A stretch of 64,000 nt of DNA from an uncultured Anaerolineae bacterium. Lineage in GTDB: Bacteria > Chloroflexota > Anaerolineae > Promineifilales > Promineifilaceae. A program made the translations under genes and the position numbers. This document shows positions 36,641 through 45,251 of this stretch, in pieces. Each line of letters begins with the position of its first letter. Positions within the stretch are counted from its first letter, which is position 1. Location: assembly GCA_905479495.1 (NCBI GenBank), contig CAJQMR010000013.1, forward strand, positions 62,001 through 126,000. The letters are read 5' to 3'. A model generated the notes under the pieces. The model worked only from the letters and a program-made list of their open reading frames with translations. It ran no database searches and was not told the DNA's origin.

Positions 36641-37678
36641 CTAATAAATCAAGTGATGCCGCTTGAGCCGGCGTAGAAGCTGACTAATGTCCTGTTCGTT
36701 GTCGGGCATACAGCCCAGAGGATCGTCAATTTTGTCCTGGCCGGTAAGGGCATAGAAGGTGTTGAGAATGCCATAAGAAAGTGCTTGAATCTGGTAACCA
36801 CCTTCTAGCACAAAGAGAATACGGCCGTGGGACAGCTCAGCTGCCAATTGAACCAAAGCTTGAGACATTTCGGCATAGCCAGTCAAGCTCAACCCGGCCA
36901 TCGACAGGGGATCTTGCCAATGAGCATCATACCCCGCAGAAACCAAAATGAGCTCTGGTTTAAATTGTTGGGCCAACGGTTTAACCAATTCTGTAAGGAT
37001 ACGGCCGTAGCCAACATCTCCCACATTGGGTATCAACGGCACGTTCACCGTATAGCCATGCCCAAAGCCATCGCCCAATTCCTGAAAATCACCCGTCCCC
37101 GGATAAAACATACGGGGTAAAAACAGATGGGCAGAGATGAACATCACCGAATCATCATCATAAAAAATGTCTTGGGTACCGTTGCCATGATGCACGTCAA
37201 AGTCCAAAATAAGAATACGCTTCACACCATGCACCACCTGCGCCTGCCGGGCGGCCACCGCCACATTGTTAAACAAACAAAACCCACTAATGCGATTGTG
37301 TTCCGCATGATGCCCTGGCGGTCGCACCAAAGCAAAGCCATTTTGCGCCTGGCCCGTTAAGATTTGGTCAACAACAGCGCTGGTTGAACCAGCAGCCAGC
37401 CGGGCCAATTCGTAGCTGTCTGACGTGGCATAGGTATCGCCCATGTCCAGCATCCCCCCACCAGATACAGAGACTTCCCGAATGCGCTCAATAAGCGCTG
37501 GCGCGTGGACGCGGCGCAGCTGCTCAATAGTAGCCGGGACCGGATCCAACAGATCAATATCAGCTAAAATCCCAGCCTCATCTAAAAAAGGTAGGATTTG
37601 GCTCAGTCGTGTTTGGTTTTCAGGGTGTCCAGATTTGGTGTGGGCCTTGGCGGGGACGTAGACAGCAGCAGTGGTCAT
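36641..37678 (-). CDS. Histone deacetylase family protein (AcuC/amidohydrolase-like)
   Basis: 345-residue zinc-dependent deacetylase of the arginase-deacetylase fold. Active-site motifs: RPPGHHAEHNRISGFCLFNN (tandem His), LDFDVHHGNGTQDIFY (zinc Asp and His), SAGYDAHWQDPL (second zinc Asp) and LEGGYQ with the catalytic-side residue. Such bacterial enzymes remove acetyl groups from proteins (AcuC acts on acetyl-CoA synthetase) or polyamines. An acs gene is in the window at 46.0-47.9 kb but not linked. Starts ATG 37678. Confidence 0.9.
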   Translation of the reverse strand: MTTAAVYVPAKAHTKSGHPENQTRLSQILPFLDEAGILADIDLLDPVPATIEQLRRVHAPALIERIREVSVSGGGMLDMGDTYATSDSYELARLAAGSTSAVVDQILTGQAQNGFALVRPPGHHAEHNRISGFCLFNNVAVAARQAQVVHGVKRILILDFDVHHGNGTQDIFYDDDSVMFISAHLFLPRMFYPGTGDFQELGDGFGHGYTVNVPLIPNVGDVGYGRILTELVKPLAQQFKPELILVSAGYDAHWQDPLSMAGLSLTGYAEMSQALVQLAAELSHGRILFVLEGGYQIQALSYGILNTFYALTGQDKIDDPLGCMPDNEQDISQLLRRLKRHHLIY

Positions 37679-37754
37679 AATGACTCCAAGTGTATCAAGA
37701 TAATGTGCTTCATATTATAACGCAGATAGTAAGGCTTTTGTGGGGTTAAAACAA

Positions 37755-37784
37755 AGAGGTACGGCCGTAAACGGCCGTACCTCT
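37755..37784 (-). terminator. Hairpin built from two ACGGCCGT palindromes after hppA
   Basis: AGAGGTACGGCCGT (37755-37768) and ACGGCCGTACCTCT (37771-37784) are exact inverted copies with only AA between. On the minus strand it is followed by TTGTTTTAA, consistent with a terminator of hppA. Confidence 0.65.
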
Positions 37785-37820
37785 CATTCATTTCATCGCG
37801 TCTATGTTACAACTGCCTGA

Positions 37821-40133
37821 TTAACCACCAAACCACAAAGCAACCAAACCCACACCGTTACCAAAAAAGGTAATTAATCCGGCAAAAACAACCGAAGCCA
37901 TCGACATCAGTTTAATCAAAATGTTCAAGGAAGGACCAGACGTATCCTTAAACGGATCGCCCACAGTGTCGCCAATAACGGCACCCTTGTGCGCTTCAGA
38001 ACCTTTGCCACCATGATGCCCTTCTTCAATATATTTCTTGGCATTATCCCAGGCACCGCCTGCATTGGCCATCATAATAGCCAGCGCAAACCCAGCAGTC
38101 AGGGTACCACCCAGCAGGCCCAAAACGCCCGCCACACCGAACAAAACACCCACAACCACTGGCACAATCAATGCCAGCACAGAAGGGGCGATCATCTCTT
38201 TTTGGGCAGCTGCAGTACTAATTTCCACACAGCGCGCATAGTCAGGACGAACCGTACCCTGCAAAATGCCGGGCGATTCGCGGAACTGCCGCCGCACTTC
38301 TTCTACCATACCACCTGCTGCCCGGCCCACGGCCCGCATCGTCATCGCAGCAAAATAGAATGCTGTAGTAGCACCAATAAAAACGCCAATCAAAACAGCG
38401 GGATTCAACATCGTGACATTGTAATAGTCCATGAAATCCTGCATGGTCCACTCGACCACCGAACGCAACCCATCTACCGACATCAATTCACTTCCACCAC
38501 CATGTAATGTCAAAGATAGTCGAATCTCTTCCAGGTAGGCGGCAAGCAGTGCCAGAGATGTCAGGGCTGCAGAGCCAATGGCAAACCCCTTACCCATAGC
38601 AGCCGTTGTGTTCCCAACCGCATCCAACTGGTCAGTTTTTTCACGAACACTTGGATCCAAACCAGCCATTTCGGCGTTACCGCCAGCATTGTCGGCAATC
38701 GGGCCATACGCATCTGTCGCCAACGTAAAGCCCAGCGTAGAGAGCATACCCACAGCGGCAATACCGACGCCATACAAGCCCATCGAAATATTTTCCACAC
38801 CGCCCATTGAATAAAAACTAATGGCAATACCGGTCACAATCGCTAAAACCGGGATCCCAGCAGACTCCATACCAACAGCCAACCCTTCGATGAGCAGCGT
38901 AGCCGGACTTGTCACTGCCTGTTCAGCAATGCTGCGCGTCGGCTTGAAAGCATGGGAGGTATAATATTCTGTTGCCTTACCCACCACAATGCCCACAACC
39001 AAACCAACCAAAATTGAAACCCAAACCTGGATCGCGTTGGGCAGGTCAAGAATCAGCACTACTGGCAACGACAAAATCGCAATACCTATAGAACTACCAT
39101 ACAGGCCTCGGCTCAGGGCATTGATCAACTGACCCTGGGTAGCCCCATCATCGGCCCGCACCAGATACACACCCATAATAGAAAGCGCCACGCCAATGGC
39201 GGCAATGACGATGGGCGCTGCGATATATTTCAACTGCAAATCCATCTGCTGCATAATTGTTGGCACCTGGCCATCAAACAAAGCAGCACCGCCAACCACC
39301 ACAGCAGCTACACCCAACGCGGATGTCGCCAAAATGGAACCGGCGTAGGATTCATACAGGTCAGCGCCCATACCGGCCACATCACCCACGTTATCACCGA
39401 CATTGTCAGCGATGGTTGCCGGGTTACGGGGATCGTCTTCAGGGATACCCGCTTCTACCTTACCTACCAGGTCAGCCCCAACATCGGCCGCTTTGGTGTA
39501 AATACCACCACCCACACGAGCAAACAACGCTTGTGTAGAAGCACCCATGCCAAAGCTCAACATCGTGGCTGTAATTTGGGGCAGTGGGTTAATGGCTTCG
39601 CGGATGAATGCCGCCGGGGGAACGAAGTAAAGCACCAGAAACCAAACGGTGATATCCAACAAAGCAAACCCAACAACAACCAGACCCATTACTGCGCCAG
39701 CGCGGAGGGCAACCTGCAACCCACCGTTCAGGCTGTCTCTGGCCGCATTTGCCGCTCGTGCTGAGGCATTGGTCGCCGTCTTCATGCCAAAAAAGCCGCA
39801 TAAACCGGAGAAGAAACCACCAGTCAGGAAAGCGACCGGCACAATCGGATTTTGCAGGTCCAAAAGCGCCAAAATAATAAAGATGACAAACAAGCCAGCA
39901 AACACAAGCCCAACGGCCCGATATTGCCGCCGCAAATAGGCCATGGCCCCTTCGCGTACCGCTTGGGCAATCTCTATCATTTTGGGCGTGCCTTCGCTCT
40001 CTTTCATTACTTGCTGGTAAAAGTACCAGGCATACCCCAGAGCCAAAACGGCCCCGATGGGGCCAAGCCACCAAATTAAAGGCAAACTGGCTCGTTCATT
40101 TGCCGTTTGTGCAAGGAAAAATGCGTGTTGCAT
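37821..40133 (-). CDS. hppA: Membrane-bound ion-translocating pyrophosphatase
   Basis: 770 residues, about 16 membrane helices. Hydrolyses pyrophosphate and pumps H+ or Na+. Pyrophosphate-binding blocks: [40 protein letters not shown] and [12 protein letters not shown], plus the C-terminal [18 protein letters not shown]. The [15 protein letters not shown] segment has Ala where K+-independent enzymes have Lys, so the K+-dependent class is expected; H+ versus Na+ specificity is not resolved here. Upstream is a consensus promoter and a leader of more than 200 nt with nested hairpins; ribosome site GAGGAGG at about 40150. Confidence 0.95.
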   Translation of the reverse strand: MQHAFFLAQTANERASLPLIWWLGPIGAVLALGYAWYFYQQVMKESEGTPKMIEIAQAVREGAMAYLRRQYRAVGLVFAGLFVIFIILALLDLQNPIVPVAFLTGGFFSGLCGFFGMKTATNASARAANAARDSLNGGLQVALRAGAVMGLVVVGFALLDITVWFLVLYFVPPAAFIREAINPLPQITATMLSFGMGASTQALFARVGGGIYTKAADVGADLVGKVEAGIPEDDPRNPATIADNVGDNVGDVAGMGADLYESYAGSILATSALGVAAVVVGGAALFDGQVPTIMQQMDLQLKYIAAPIVIAAIGVALSIMGVYLVRADDGATQGQLINALSRGLYGSSIGIAILSLPVVLILDLPNAIQVWVSILVGLVVGIVVGKATEYYTSHAFKPTRSIAEQAVTSPATLLIEGLAVGMESAGIPVLAIVTGIAISFYSMGGVENISMGLYGVGIAAVGMLSTLGFTLATDAYGPIADNAGGNAEMAGLDPSVREKTDQLDAVGNTTAAMGKGFAIGSAALTSLALLAAYLEEIRLSLTLHGGGSELMSVDGLRSVVEWTMQDFMDYYNVTMLNPAVLIGVFIGATTAFYFAAMTMRAVGRAAGGMVEEVRRQFRESPGILQGTVRPDYARCVEISTAAAQKEMIAPSVLALIVPVVVGVLFGVAGVLGLLGGTLTAGFALAIMMANAGGAWDNAKKYIEEGHHGGKGSEAHKGAVIGDTVGDPFKDTSGPSLNILIKLMSMASVVFAGLITFFGNGVGLVALWFGG

Positions 40134-40188
40134 GAATTATCGATGCCTCCTCTCTTCTTCTTGTTGAATCAGTCTGTTTGGACAAACA

Positions 40189-40315
40189 AAAAGCGGGGCA
40201 ATGTTTCGCCAAACATTTTCACAAAGTGATGCTGGAGCGAAACAGTTAAACTGAGGCAAAAGACAATCTTCACTAATGGACAAAAGACTTTTGCTTCAGC
40301 ATTAGACCCGCTTTT
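40189..40315 (-). ncRNA. Structured 5' leader of hppA (candidate regulatory RNA)
   Basis: Minus strand: outer helix AAAAGCGGG (40315-40307) with CCCGCTTTT (40197-40189) encloses P1 CTGAAGCAAAAG (40299-40288) / CTTTTGCCTCAG (40262-40251) and P2 TGTTTCGC (40244-40237) / GCGAAACA (40209-40202). Loops are 25 and 27 nt. The layout of two adjacent long-loop hairpins recalls copies A and B, but homology is uncertain. Confidence 0.55.
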
Positions 40316-40363
40316 CTCTGTTGGACTTAAAATGCCCCCGGTGGATGGAGGCATGGAGGAACG

Positions 40364-40392
40364 ATTGTAACGAATTGCACAAGCTATGTCAA
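40364..40392 (-). promoter_or_regulatory. Sigma-70 promoter of hppA
   Basis: TTGACA (40392-40387), 17-nt spacer, TACAAT (40369-40364). Predicted transcription start near 40357, giving a leader of about 220 nt. Confidence 0.75.
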
Positions 40393-40464
40393 AAATCATT
40401 CCTGGGGTATTTTGGCAGCGATATAGGGGGTGAAGGGGAACGGCCGTTCCCTCTCATCTCCTAC

Positions 40465-40496
40465 AAAAAAGAGCCTGGAAATCGCTTTCCAGGCTC
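40465..40496 (-). terminator. Terminator of the 40527 gene
   Basis: GAGCCTGGAAA (40471-40481) and TTTCCAGGCTC (40486-40496), four-base loop, followed on the minus strand by TTTTTT. Confidence 0.9.
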
Positions 40497-40526
40497 CTCA
40501 AAATCAAATAGCCAGTTCAATGCCTA

Positions 40527-41294
40527 TCAGGATTGATTGGCAGAACGCCACCAACGATAATATTTTCCACGCAATTCATCACGCGAAGGCAGCGGGAAAT
40601 AAATCAGATCATCACTATTGCCCAAGAAGATGCCATTTTTGATCATGCGGTAAGGATATTCAACACTTTCTACACGGTTCACAATTTTGGAATGAATGGA
40701 CTTTTCTTGTACTTCCAACAAGCACTCCCGCAAATGGTGAATAAAACTGTAAGGCAAATCACGAATAGCCCCATGTTCTGGATCTTCCGCCAGCTCACCC
40801 AATTGCAAATCCACAAAACAAACCGCCGGAAAATGAACCAGACTGTCTGGATTTTGGGTGAGGAATTGATAATATTGCTTTGGGCTTAACGTGCTCACCA
40901 CCAAAGGATGTACCGGGGCAATTTCCTGATACATGTTTAAATCAGTGGGTTTTGCCAATACAGCATCGCCAGATTCAATGCCCAACACCTCGCCATAAGC
41001 AGTGACCAGGTAGAGTTTCTGCATCACATCGATGGGTACATGCTCTAACACACGATAGGTAGAAATGTATACTGAACGCTTTGGCGAGCCATCGTCATGA
41101 GGCACACAACGCTCAATACCCGCTTCAATTTTAAAGAAATCGTGCCGAAAGTTAGGGTCTAATTCAATAAACATGGCCTGGCCATGGAGCTTTTTATGAG
41201 AACCAACGGCGTAGTAAGTGCCAAACTCATCTGGTGGCAGCATAGAGGCGATGAGGGCTTCGGGGATGAGAGAAAAATATAAGTGTACTGTCAT
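40527..41294 (-). CDS. Conserved hypothetical protein
   Basis: 255 residues, soluble, no signal peptide or membrane helix. Mixed alpha/beta composition with a Tyr-rich and aromatic C-terminus (GKYYRWWRSANQS). No nucleotide-binding or metal motif is apparent; a single CVPHDD segment is the only Cys/His/Asp cluster. I do not recognise the family. It is monocistronic with a clear terminator, and divergent from the cyclodeaminase operon across a 375-nt regulatory gap. AAGGAAG 11 nt upstream of ATG supports the start. Confidence 0.75.
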   Translation of the reverse strand: MTVHLYFSLIPEALIASMLPPDEFGTYYAVGSHKKLHGQAMFIELDPNFRHDFFKIEAGIERCVPHDDGSPKRSVYISTYRVLEHVPIDVMQKLYLVTAYGEVLGIESGDAVLAKPTDLNMYQEIAPVHPLVVSTLSPKQYYQFLTQNPDSLVHFPAVCFVDLQLGELAEDPEHGAIRDLPYSFIHHLRECLLEVQEKSIHSKIVNRVESVEYPYRMIKNGIFLGNSDDLIYFPLPSRDELRGKYYRWWRSANQS

Positions 41295-41485
41295 AAGGTT
41301 GTCTACTTCCTTTTCTAATGAGTTATGTCTAACACAATCTGGTCTTTATATTCCTTTTTTCAAGGCAAAAGCAATAGTAACAATAAGCGGTTTGTGAGGG
41401 TGATTATTGTCACCTATTAAGAATAACATAGTCAAGAAAACAAAAAAGGGGTTACTACGGCTTAATCCGCCCAATTGTTCTGCGG

Positions 41486-41514
41486 TTGTCATGAGCCAGG
41501 CTCTTTGCTACTGT
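41486..41514 (+). promoter_or_regulatory. Extended -10 promoter before leader copy B
   Basis: TTGTCA (41486-41491), 17-nt spacer, TACTGT (41509-41514) preceded by TGC. The elements match those before leader copy A (TTGTCA, TGC, TACAAT). Confidence 0.5.
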
Positions 41515-41517
41515 TAT

Positions 41518-41630
41518 GTAAAAGCGGGAAAGTCCTTTAAAAAAGTAGAGCCATTTCTCCCGCTTTTACTTGAGCAAACCACAGAGAAATCGCCTTCAGG
41601 TTTTTAAAGCACTTTCTGTGGTTTGCTTAA
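41518..41630 (+). ncRNA. Tandem-hairpin 5' leader RNA, copy B (candidate new motif)
   Basis: P1: GTAAAAGCGGGA (41518-41529) pairs with TCCCGCTTTTAC (41558-41569), loop 28 nt. P2: TTGAGCAAACCACAGA (41570-41585) pairs with TCTGTGGTTTGCTTAA (41615-41630), loop 29 nt. Relative to copy A the CCAAA/TTTGG part of P1 has become CGGGA/TCCCG, and T-A in P2 has become C-G, both with pairing kept. Confidence 0.7.
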
Positions 41631-41669
41631 CTGGCAAAAAGTCTGAAGCGTTATCAAAAAGGAGAGGCT

Positions 41670-42686
41670 ATGGCTGGTATCGAAATATTATTCTTGGGTA
41701 AAGAAGACGTCGATGCGCTCGATCTCGATCTTCAGGACATTATGGACGCCATTGAGCTGGGCTTGAAGGCACATGGTGAAAAAGAGGTGATCATGCCTTC
41801 TAAAGATCATCTGCCGCTTGATTACCCAGAAAAGCTGTTCAATATTCTGAAGGGATATGTCGCGCCTATTGATGTAGCCGGGGTAAAGGTTATCGGCGAT
41901 TTTCATGGTAACTATAAACACAACCTGCCTTCTGACTTGGCCTTAATTACCCTTTACAACTCGGAAACGGGCGCGCCGTTTGCCATTATCGATGGCACGT
42001 TGATTACCTGGATGCGCACAGGGGCAGTTACGGCCGTTGGCGCCAAACACCTCGCCAGTGATAACCCTAAAGTGCTGGGTCACATCGGGGCCCGGGGAAC
42101 AGCCTGGTACAACGTGCCCATGCTGGACAAAATTTTCGATTTTGAAGAAATTCGGGTGACCAGCCGCCGACCAGAATCCCGTGAACGGTTTGCCAAAGCG
42201 ATGTCCCAGCAATTAGGGAAAAAGATAACGGTAACAGAAACGACGGAAGCGGCCGTTCGCGATGCCGATATTATTATTGACGCCTCACGTCTGGTGGAAC
42301 ATCAGGTGTTGGTGGAGGATAAATGGGTGAAACCGGGCGCTCATATTCAGGCTTACGGCGCTATTTTATCGGTGGAGCCAACCATTCCTTTTTCTGTGGA
42401 CAAATTTGTGGTAGATGATTGGAACCAATGCCAAAAATCGCAATATGGTCAGTTTGCCGGGTTAATTCAGGCAGGTGATTTACGCACAGAACATATTTAT
42501 GGCGAAATTGGCGAGATCGTCGCGGGCCTTAAGCCAGGTCGCAGCAGCCAAGAGGAACGCATTCTGTTTTGGCACAAAGGATTTGCCATTAGCGACATCA
42601 TGTTGGGGCATCTGGCTTACCAAAAAGCCGTCGAGCGCGGCATTGGCACCCGCCTGCCCTATTACCAGCAGCCACAAGACATGTAA
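41670..42686 (+). CDS. Ornithine cyclodeaminase / mu-crystallin family protein
   Basis: 338 residues, NAD(P)-dependent family that includes ornithine cyclodeaminase, alanine dehydrogenase and ketimine reductases. Recognisable parts: an N-terminal substrate domain with KDHLPLDYPEKLFNILKGYV, TWMRTGAVTAVGAKHLA, a Rossmann site around VLGHIGARGTAWYNVPML (the usual GxGxQA is altered to GARGTA) and EIVAGLKPGR near the end. The true reaction is not predictable. RBS AAGGAG precedes ATG 41670. Its stop overlaps the start of the MttB-like gene by one base (TAATG), so both products probably act in one pathway. Confidence 0.85.
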   Translation: MAGIEILFLGKEDVDALDLDLQDIMDAIELGLKAHGEKEVIMPSKDHLPLDYPEKLFNILKGYVAPIDVAGVKVIGDFHGNYKHNLPSDLALITLYNSETGAPFAIIDGTLITWMRTGAVTAVGAKHLASDNPKVLGHIGARGTAWYNVPMLDKIFDFEEIRVTSRRPESRERFAKAMSQQLGKKITVTETTEAAVRDADIIIDASRLVEHQVLVEDKWVKPGAHIQAYGAILSVEPTIPFSVDKFVVDDWNQCQKSQYGQFAGLIQAGDLRTEHIYGEIGEIVAGLKPGRSSQEERILFWHKGFAISDIMLGHLAYQKAVERGIGTRLPYYQQPQDM

Positions 42687-44185
42687 TGCGTAAACGACGA
42701 CGGCAGAAAGCTCAAGCGATCAAACCCACAACGACGATACGGCCGTTTACCCTACCCCCATCCCCCTTCAACTTAATTTCCCCCAGTCAAGTTGAGCAAA
42801 TCCATAACGCCTCTCTGAAAATCTTGGCCAAGACGGGCGTGCTGTTTAAGGAAGATACGGCCGTTTCCCTCTTTAAAAAAGCTGGAGCCAAAACAACAGG
42901 GCAAAAAGTCTTTCTGGAATGGGAACTCATTGAGCACTGCCTGCGTTTAGCCCCAGCCCAATACACTCTTCGTGCGCGCAATCCACTGAACGATGTGACC
43001 ATTGGCGGCGGCAGCTGCGCCGTGATGCCCGGCGGGGGTCCGCCCTTTGTGCGCGGTTTGGATGGGGTACGCCGTCCCGGCACGCTGTTGGATGTGCAAA
43101 ACATTGCCAAACTGAGCCAGCTATCGCCGGATGTGCAAGTGATGGCCCGCAAGGCGGTGGAAGCCCAAGATGTGCCCGTCGCCTTGCGCCACCTGGAAAG
43201 TTGGCGCGCTATTCTCACGCTCACCGATAAACCGGGGCAGAGTGGCTTTGTTAACGGCCGTTCCGAAGCCGAAGATGTGTTGCAGCTGTTAGCCGTTGTT
43301 TTTGGTGGTGAAGCAGCCATCGACGGCACACCAGTGGCCCATTGCAGCATTAACGTCAACAGCCCCCTCCTTTATGACACCGCCATGCTTGAAGGGCTGT
43401 TAGCCTTTGCCCGTTACGGCCAACCCATCCTCATTACGCCATTTGTCATGGCCGGCGTCACCGGTCCCACGACCCTGGCCGGGACATTGGCCCAGCACAA
43501 TGCAGAGGTTTTAGCAGGCTTGTGCCTGGTCCAGTTGCTGCGCCCCGGCACGCCCGTTTTGTACGGCACGGCCACCAGCAACGTCGATTTGCGCAACGGC
43601 AATCCAGCCATTGGCAGCCCAGAATCGGCCCAAAGCATTGCCATTTGTGCGCAGCTGGCCCGGCATTACAATCTGCCTTGTCGTGGGGGTGGCAGTCTCA
43701 CCGACTCGCCCATCGTCGATGCGCAAAGCAATTACGAACGCATGTTTACCTTGCTCACGTCGGTGCTGAGCGGCGTTCATTTTCTGATGCACGGGTTGGG
43801 CATTTTGGAATCGTACCTTACCCTGAGTTACGCTCAATTTGTGCTGGATTTGGATTTGCTGGGGATGGTGCGGCAGTTGGTACGGCCGTTTCCCATTAAC
43901 GAAGATACGCTGGCCCTGGAAACCATCGACGCGATAGGTCCAGGGGGGCACTTTTTGGCCGCACCCCACACCATGCAGCACTTTCGCGAGGCCCACTTTT
44001 TCCCGCAGGTTGGCCTGCGCCTACCTGTGGAACAGTGGGAAGCCAACGGCAGCCAGGACGCCACCCAACGAGCCACAGAGCGCTGCCGGGAGCTTTTAGC
44101 CAGTTATGAGCAGCCGGAGATGGAAACGGCCGTCGCCGATGCCCTGGAGAACTTCATAGAAGATCGGCGGCGAAAATTGCCGTAG
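42686..44185 (+). CDS. Trimethylamine methyltransferase (MttB) superfamily protein, non-pyrrolysine
   Basis: 499 residues of the MttB superfamily, TIM-barrel enzymes that move a methyl group from a quaternary or tertiary amine to a corrinoid protein. Family traits: GGGSCAVMPGGGPPFVRGLDG, INVNSPLLYDTAMLEGLLAF and HFLMHGLGILESYLTLSY. There is no internal in-frame TAG, so this is the non-pyrrolysine branch (as in glycine-betaine methyltransferase MtgB), whose substrates vary. No corrinoid-binding protein gene is adjacent. Coupled to the cyclodeaminase-family gene by TAATG; no ribosome site of its own. Confidence 0.85.
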   Translation: MRKRRRQKAQAIKPTTTIRPFTLPPSPFNLISPSQVEQIHNASLKILAKTGVLFKEDTAVSLFKKAGAKTTGQKVFLEWELIEHCLRLAPAQYTLRARNPLNDVTIGGGSCAVMPGGGPPFVRGLDGVRRPGTLLDVQNIAKLSQLSPDVQVMARKAVEAQDVPVALRHLESWRAILTLTDKPGQSGFVNGRSEAEDVLQLLAVVFGGEAAIDGTPVAHCSINVNSPLLYDTAMLEGLLAFARYGQPILITPFVMAGVTGPTTLAGTLAQHNAEVLAGLCLVQLLRPGTPVLYGTATSNVDLRNGNPAIGSPESAQSIAICAQLARHYNLPCRGGGSLTDSPIVDAQSNYERMFTLLTSVLSGVHFLMHGLGILESYLTLSYAQFVLDLDLLGMVRQLVRPFPINEDTLALETIDAIGPGGHFLAAPHTMQHFREAHFFPQVGLRLPVEQWEANGSQDATQRATERCRELLASYEQPEMETAVADALENFIEDRRRKLP

Positions 44186-44199
44186 ACAATTGGTGCAAA

Positions 44200-44232
44200 A
44201 TCGCCCGACGCTGCTGACGCCGGGCGATAAAA
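44200..44232. terminator. Hairpin between MttB-like and anti-sigma genes
   Basis: ATCGCCCG (44200-44207) and CGGGCGAT (44221-44228) with CG/CG inside; short A/T runs on both sides suit convergent transcripts. Confidence 0.7.
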
Positions 44233-44278
44233 TGGTGTGACCTGATTCAATTTTTAGGCGGGGACAATTGCTTCCACA

Positions 44279-44674
44279 TTACTCGTCAAACTGGCGGTTT
44301 ACCCGGAAAAACAAGAACCAGAATAGACCAGCCACACCTAGAAAGACGACCGGGCCAATCGGCCGTTCATCTGCAATAAACGTCAGTCCCATGGCAAACA
44401 GGAACGTAAACAAAACTGCCAATAATAAAAACAGGTTATGCTGGATCATCAATCGTTTTGCTTTCTTAAATGCTTTCATTTCATTTTCCTCCGTTAAGGT
44501 AATTGGGATGTCATTAGGAATCTTGCTCTCGCCAGCCTTCAGGGCCAGCTGCATCAGCTGCGGATCATGCTCCAGGTAATTTGCCACCAGCGCACGCGTA
44601 TCCTCGCTGGCTTCATCCGCCAGATAAATGGGCAACAAATCTAGGATTACGTCACGTGTTACTTTCATGGTCAT
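44279..44674 (-). CDS. Putative membrane anti-sigma factor (zinc motif absent)
   Basis: 131 residues: a helical cytosolic N-terminus of the anti-sigma type (DLLPIYLADEASEDTRALVA, then NYLEHDPQL) and two membrane helices (about 78-100 and 107-125). The His/Cys residues of zinc anti-sigma factors are missing, so binding would have to be zinc-independent. The start overlaps the stop of the ECF sigma gene by 4 nt, the usual arrangement for a sigma/anti-sigma pair, and this context is the main argument for the role. Confidence 0.7.
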   Translation of the reverse strand: MTMKVTRDVILDLLPIYLADEASEDTRALVANYLEHDPQLMQLALKAGESKIPNDIPITLTEENEMKAFKKAKRLMIQHNLFLLLAVLFTFLFAMGLTFIADERPIGPVVFLGVAGLFWFLFFRVNRQFDE

Positions 44675-45153
44675 TTTTCCTTATTGAGCTCCATCTCGGC
44701 TAATCGCAAACGTACCCGATGTACTTTGACCTTGACAGCCGACAGAGAAAGATTCGTTATCCGAGCAATTTCAGCGTAAGGCAGATCATGTTGCACCCGC
44801 AGCAAAAAAACAGTCCGATCAATTTCCGGCAAGCTTTGAATCATTTCCTGAGCCATTTGCAAATCCAAACGGTGCTGAACAGCACTTTCTGGCTGAGGCA
44901 ATGGATCGACGTGGTCCGGTTCAAGTTTGATCAATCGCTTCTCCTGTCGCAGCTGCTCCAGATACAGGTTACGCGCTATGGCAAAGAGATAAGCCTTCAC
45001 GGTTGCCGCGCGAATCTCGCGACGGCTGGTCCAGGCGCGGGTGAACGTTTCCGCTGTGATGTCATCAGCTTCCATGGCGCTGCCAGACAGCCAATAGGCA
45101 AATCGGTAGACATCTTTCGCATATTTTTGATACAGGTTGTGGAACGTTATCAT
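44671..45153 (-). CDS. ECF sigma factor
   Basis: 160-residue extracytoplasmic-function sigma-70 factor. Region 2 shows FAYWLSGSAMEADDITAETF and TRAW (about 18-42); region 4 shows LPEIDRTVFLLRVQHDLPYA and EIARITNLSLSAVKVKVHRV with its helix-turn-helix (about 108-150). It would direct transcription of a stress regulon and is probably held by the coupled membrane protein downstream. No target promoter could be assigned. Confidence 0.92.
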   Translation of the reverse strand: MITFHNLYQKYAKDVYRFAYWLSGSAMEADDITAETFTRAWTSRREIRAATVKAYLFAIARNLYLEQLRQEKRLIKLEPDHVDPLPQPESAVQHRLDLQMAQEMIQSLPEIDRTVFLLRVQHDLPYAEIARITNLSLSAVKVKVHRVRLRLAEMELNKEK

Positions 45154-45251
45154 GCTGCCTCTGTTGCTGTTGCTCTGTTAACTATATGCATTGAGGCAAG
45201 AAAAGTTACAGACATTCTAAAAATCGGGGGAAAACGGCCGCATCTTGTATA

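Noticed and set aside
42686..44185. Pyrrolysine-containing MttB
   Set aside because: No in-frame internal TAG exists; the only TAG is the terminal stop.
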